Shown here: positions 63,819 to 64,000 of the stretch, in pieces | Layout: each line of letters starts with the position of its first letter | How positions within the stretch are numbered: the first letter of the stretch is position 1 | DNA from: Bacteroidota bacterium | GTDB taxonomy: Bacteria; Bacteroidota; Bacteroidia; B-17B0; Aurantibacillaceae | Assembly (NCBI GenBank): GCA_013298715.1 | Contig: JAAFIQ010000009.1 | Coordinates: 62,001 to 126,000, forward strand | Length of the DNA stretch: 64,000 bases | Direction of reading: 5' to 3' | Program-made: the position numbers and the translations under genes | The notes under the pieces: model-generated | Told to the model about the DNA's origin: nothing | The model's input: the letters and a program-made list of their open reading frames with translations, nothing else | Database searches by the model: none

Positions 63819-64000
63819 TTAGATAGTTCTGAGAAAAGGATCACTGGGAAAATAACTAGTTTTAAAACTGTATACGGCGTCAATTAATGAATTTTTGTCT
63901 TCAAAAAAATTGTACTCGTGTTTAAACCATAAAGAAAATTCAACATATAAAAGGTCTGCAATCGCTTCGCGGGTTGTTTGTTTTGGAAGTTTATAAATTA
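63819..64000 (-). CDS. C-terminal fragment of an unidentified protein
   Basis: On the minus strand the last 59 residues of a gene enter from the window edge and stop with TAA at 63819 (from 63998: IYKLPKQTTREAIADLLYVE and on to FPSDPFLRTI). The aromatic, charged composition is typical of a real soluble protein, but no family is recognised. Between 63490 and 63818 I find nothing that I can support. Confidence 0.55.
   Translation of the reverse strand, partial: IYKLPKQTTREAIADLLYVEFSLWFKHEYNFFEDKNSLIDAVYSFKTSYFPSDPFLRTI

Noticed and set aside
1-64000. CRISPR array, prophage or intact insertion sequence
   Set aside because: No regularly spaced repeat-spacer units, no phage structural genes and no transposase frame were seen.

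Overview
The window is an AT-rich stretch of a Bacteroidota (Bacteroidetes) chromosome, probably from a Flavobacteriales- or Sphingobacteriales-like lineage. Four things point there: type IX secretion C-terminal sorting domains on three secreted proteins (two of them large), the gliding lipoprotein GldD, a complete Alternative Complex III plus cytochrome c oxidase operon, and a short primary sigma factor of the Bacteroidetes type. Promoters resembling the Bacteroidetes consensus (TTTG, about 19-20 bases, TAnnTTTG) lie before many genes. Shine-Dalgarno sites are rare. No rRNA operon, CRISPR array or intact insertion sequence was seen.

Layout. 1-1579: a minus-strand operon of small secreted or membrane proteins with a membrane-anchored J-domain protein. 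1759-5030: an accessory patch with a Fic enzyme fused to an AbiEi-like N-terminal half, a four-copy 24-bp-phased repeat array before it, a structured RNA candidate ending in a terminator, a MITE-like inverted-repeat element, one secreted protein and a cluster of intergenic hairpins. 5042-12306: housekeeping genes (clpP, a class IV aminotransferase, a GT87 mannosyltransferase-like protein, an HTTM-like membrane protein, prfB with its programmed +1 frameshift, rsmA, primary sigma factor). 12382-24006: one eight-gene respiratory operon, actABCDEF-coxBA, which moves electrons from menaquinol to cytochrome c to oxygen. 24305-28794: a TPR protein, an ECF sigma factor split by a -1 frame change at a slippery heptamer, a likely membrane anti-sigma factor and a TMTC-like membrane protein carrying EF-hand-like calcium loops. 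28801-31078: a divergent HTH regulator and CDP-alcohol phosphotransferase pair with a twin operator between them.

31153-43496: tRNA-Pro, guaA, a LysM/periplasmic-binding protein, hemF, a 1348-residue T9SS cargo, ndk, a second T9SS cargo, rnz and a LuxR-type regulator. 43568-50703: gldD, then a bactofilin-atpZ-atpI-like-C1 peptidase operon, an outer-membrane barrel protein and a TPR-SpoIIE phosphatase. 51001-57661: apt, acyl-CoA dehydrogenase, pdhB, a GT4 glycosyltransferase, an LRR protein, rplY, prs and tRNA-Leu. 57877-64000: a two-component system whose kinase has an adhesin-like beta-sandwich in the periplasm, a divergently encoded T9SS protein with six tandem repeats, a decayed pseudogene and the tail of an unidentified gene.

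Most interesting places for follow-up are the Fic gene with its phased repeats and neighbouring RNA (1759-3667), the frame-split ECF sigma factor and its TMTC-like partner (25629-28794), the twin operator at 29848-29907, and the kinase with the adhesin-like sensor (58566-60449). All identifications rest on reading motifs by eye. No database search was run.
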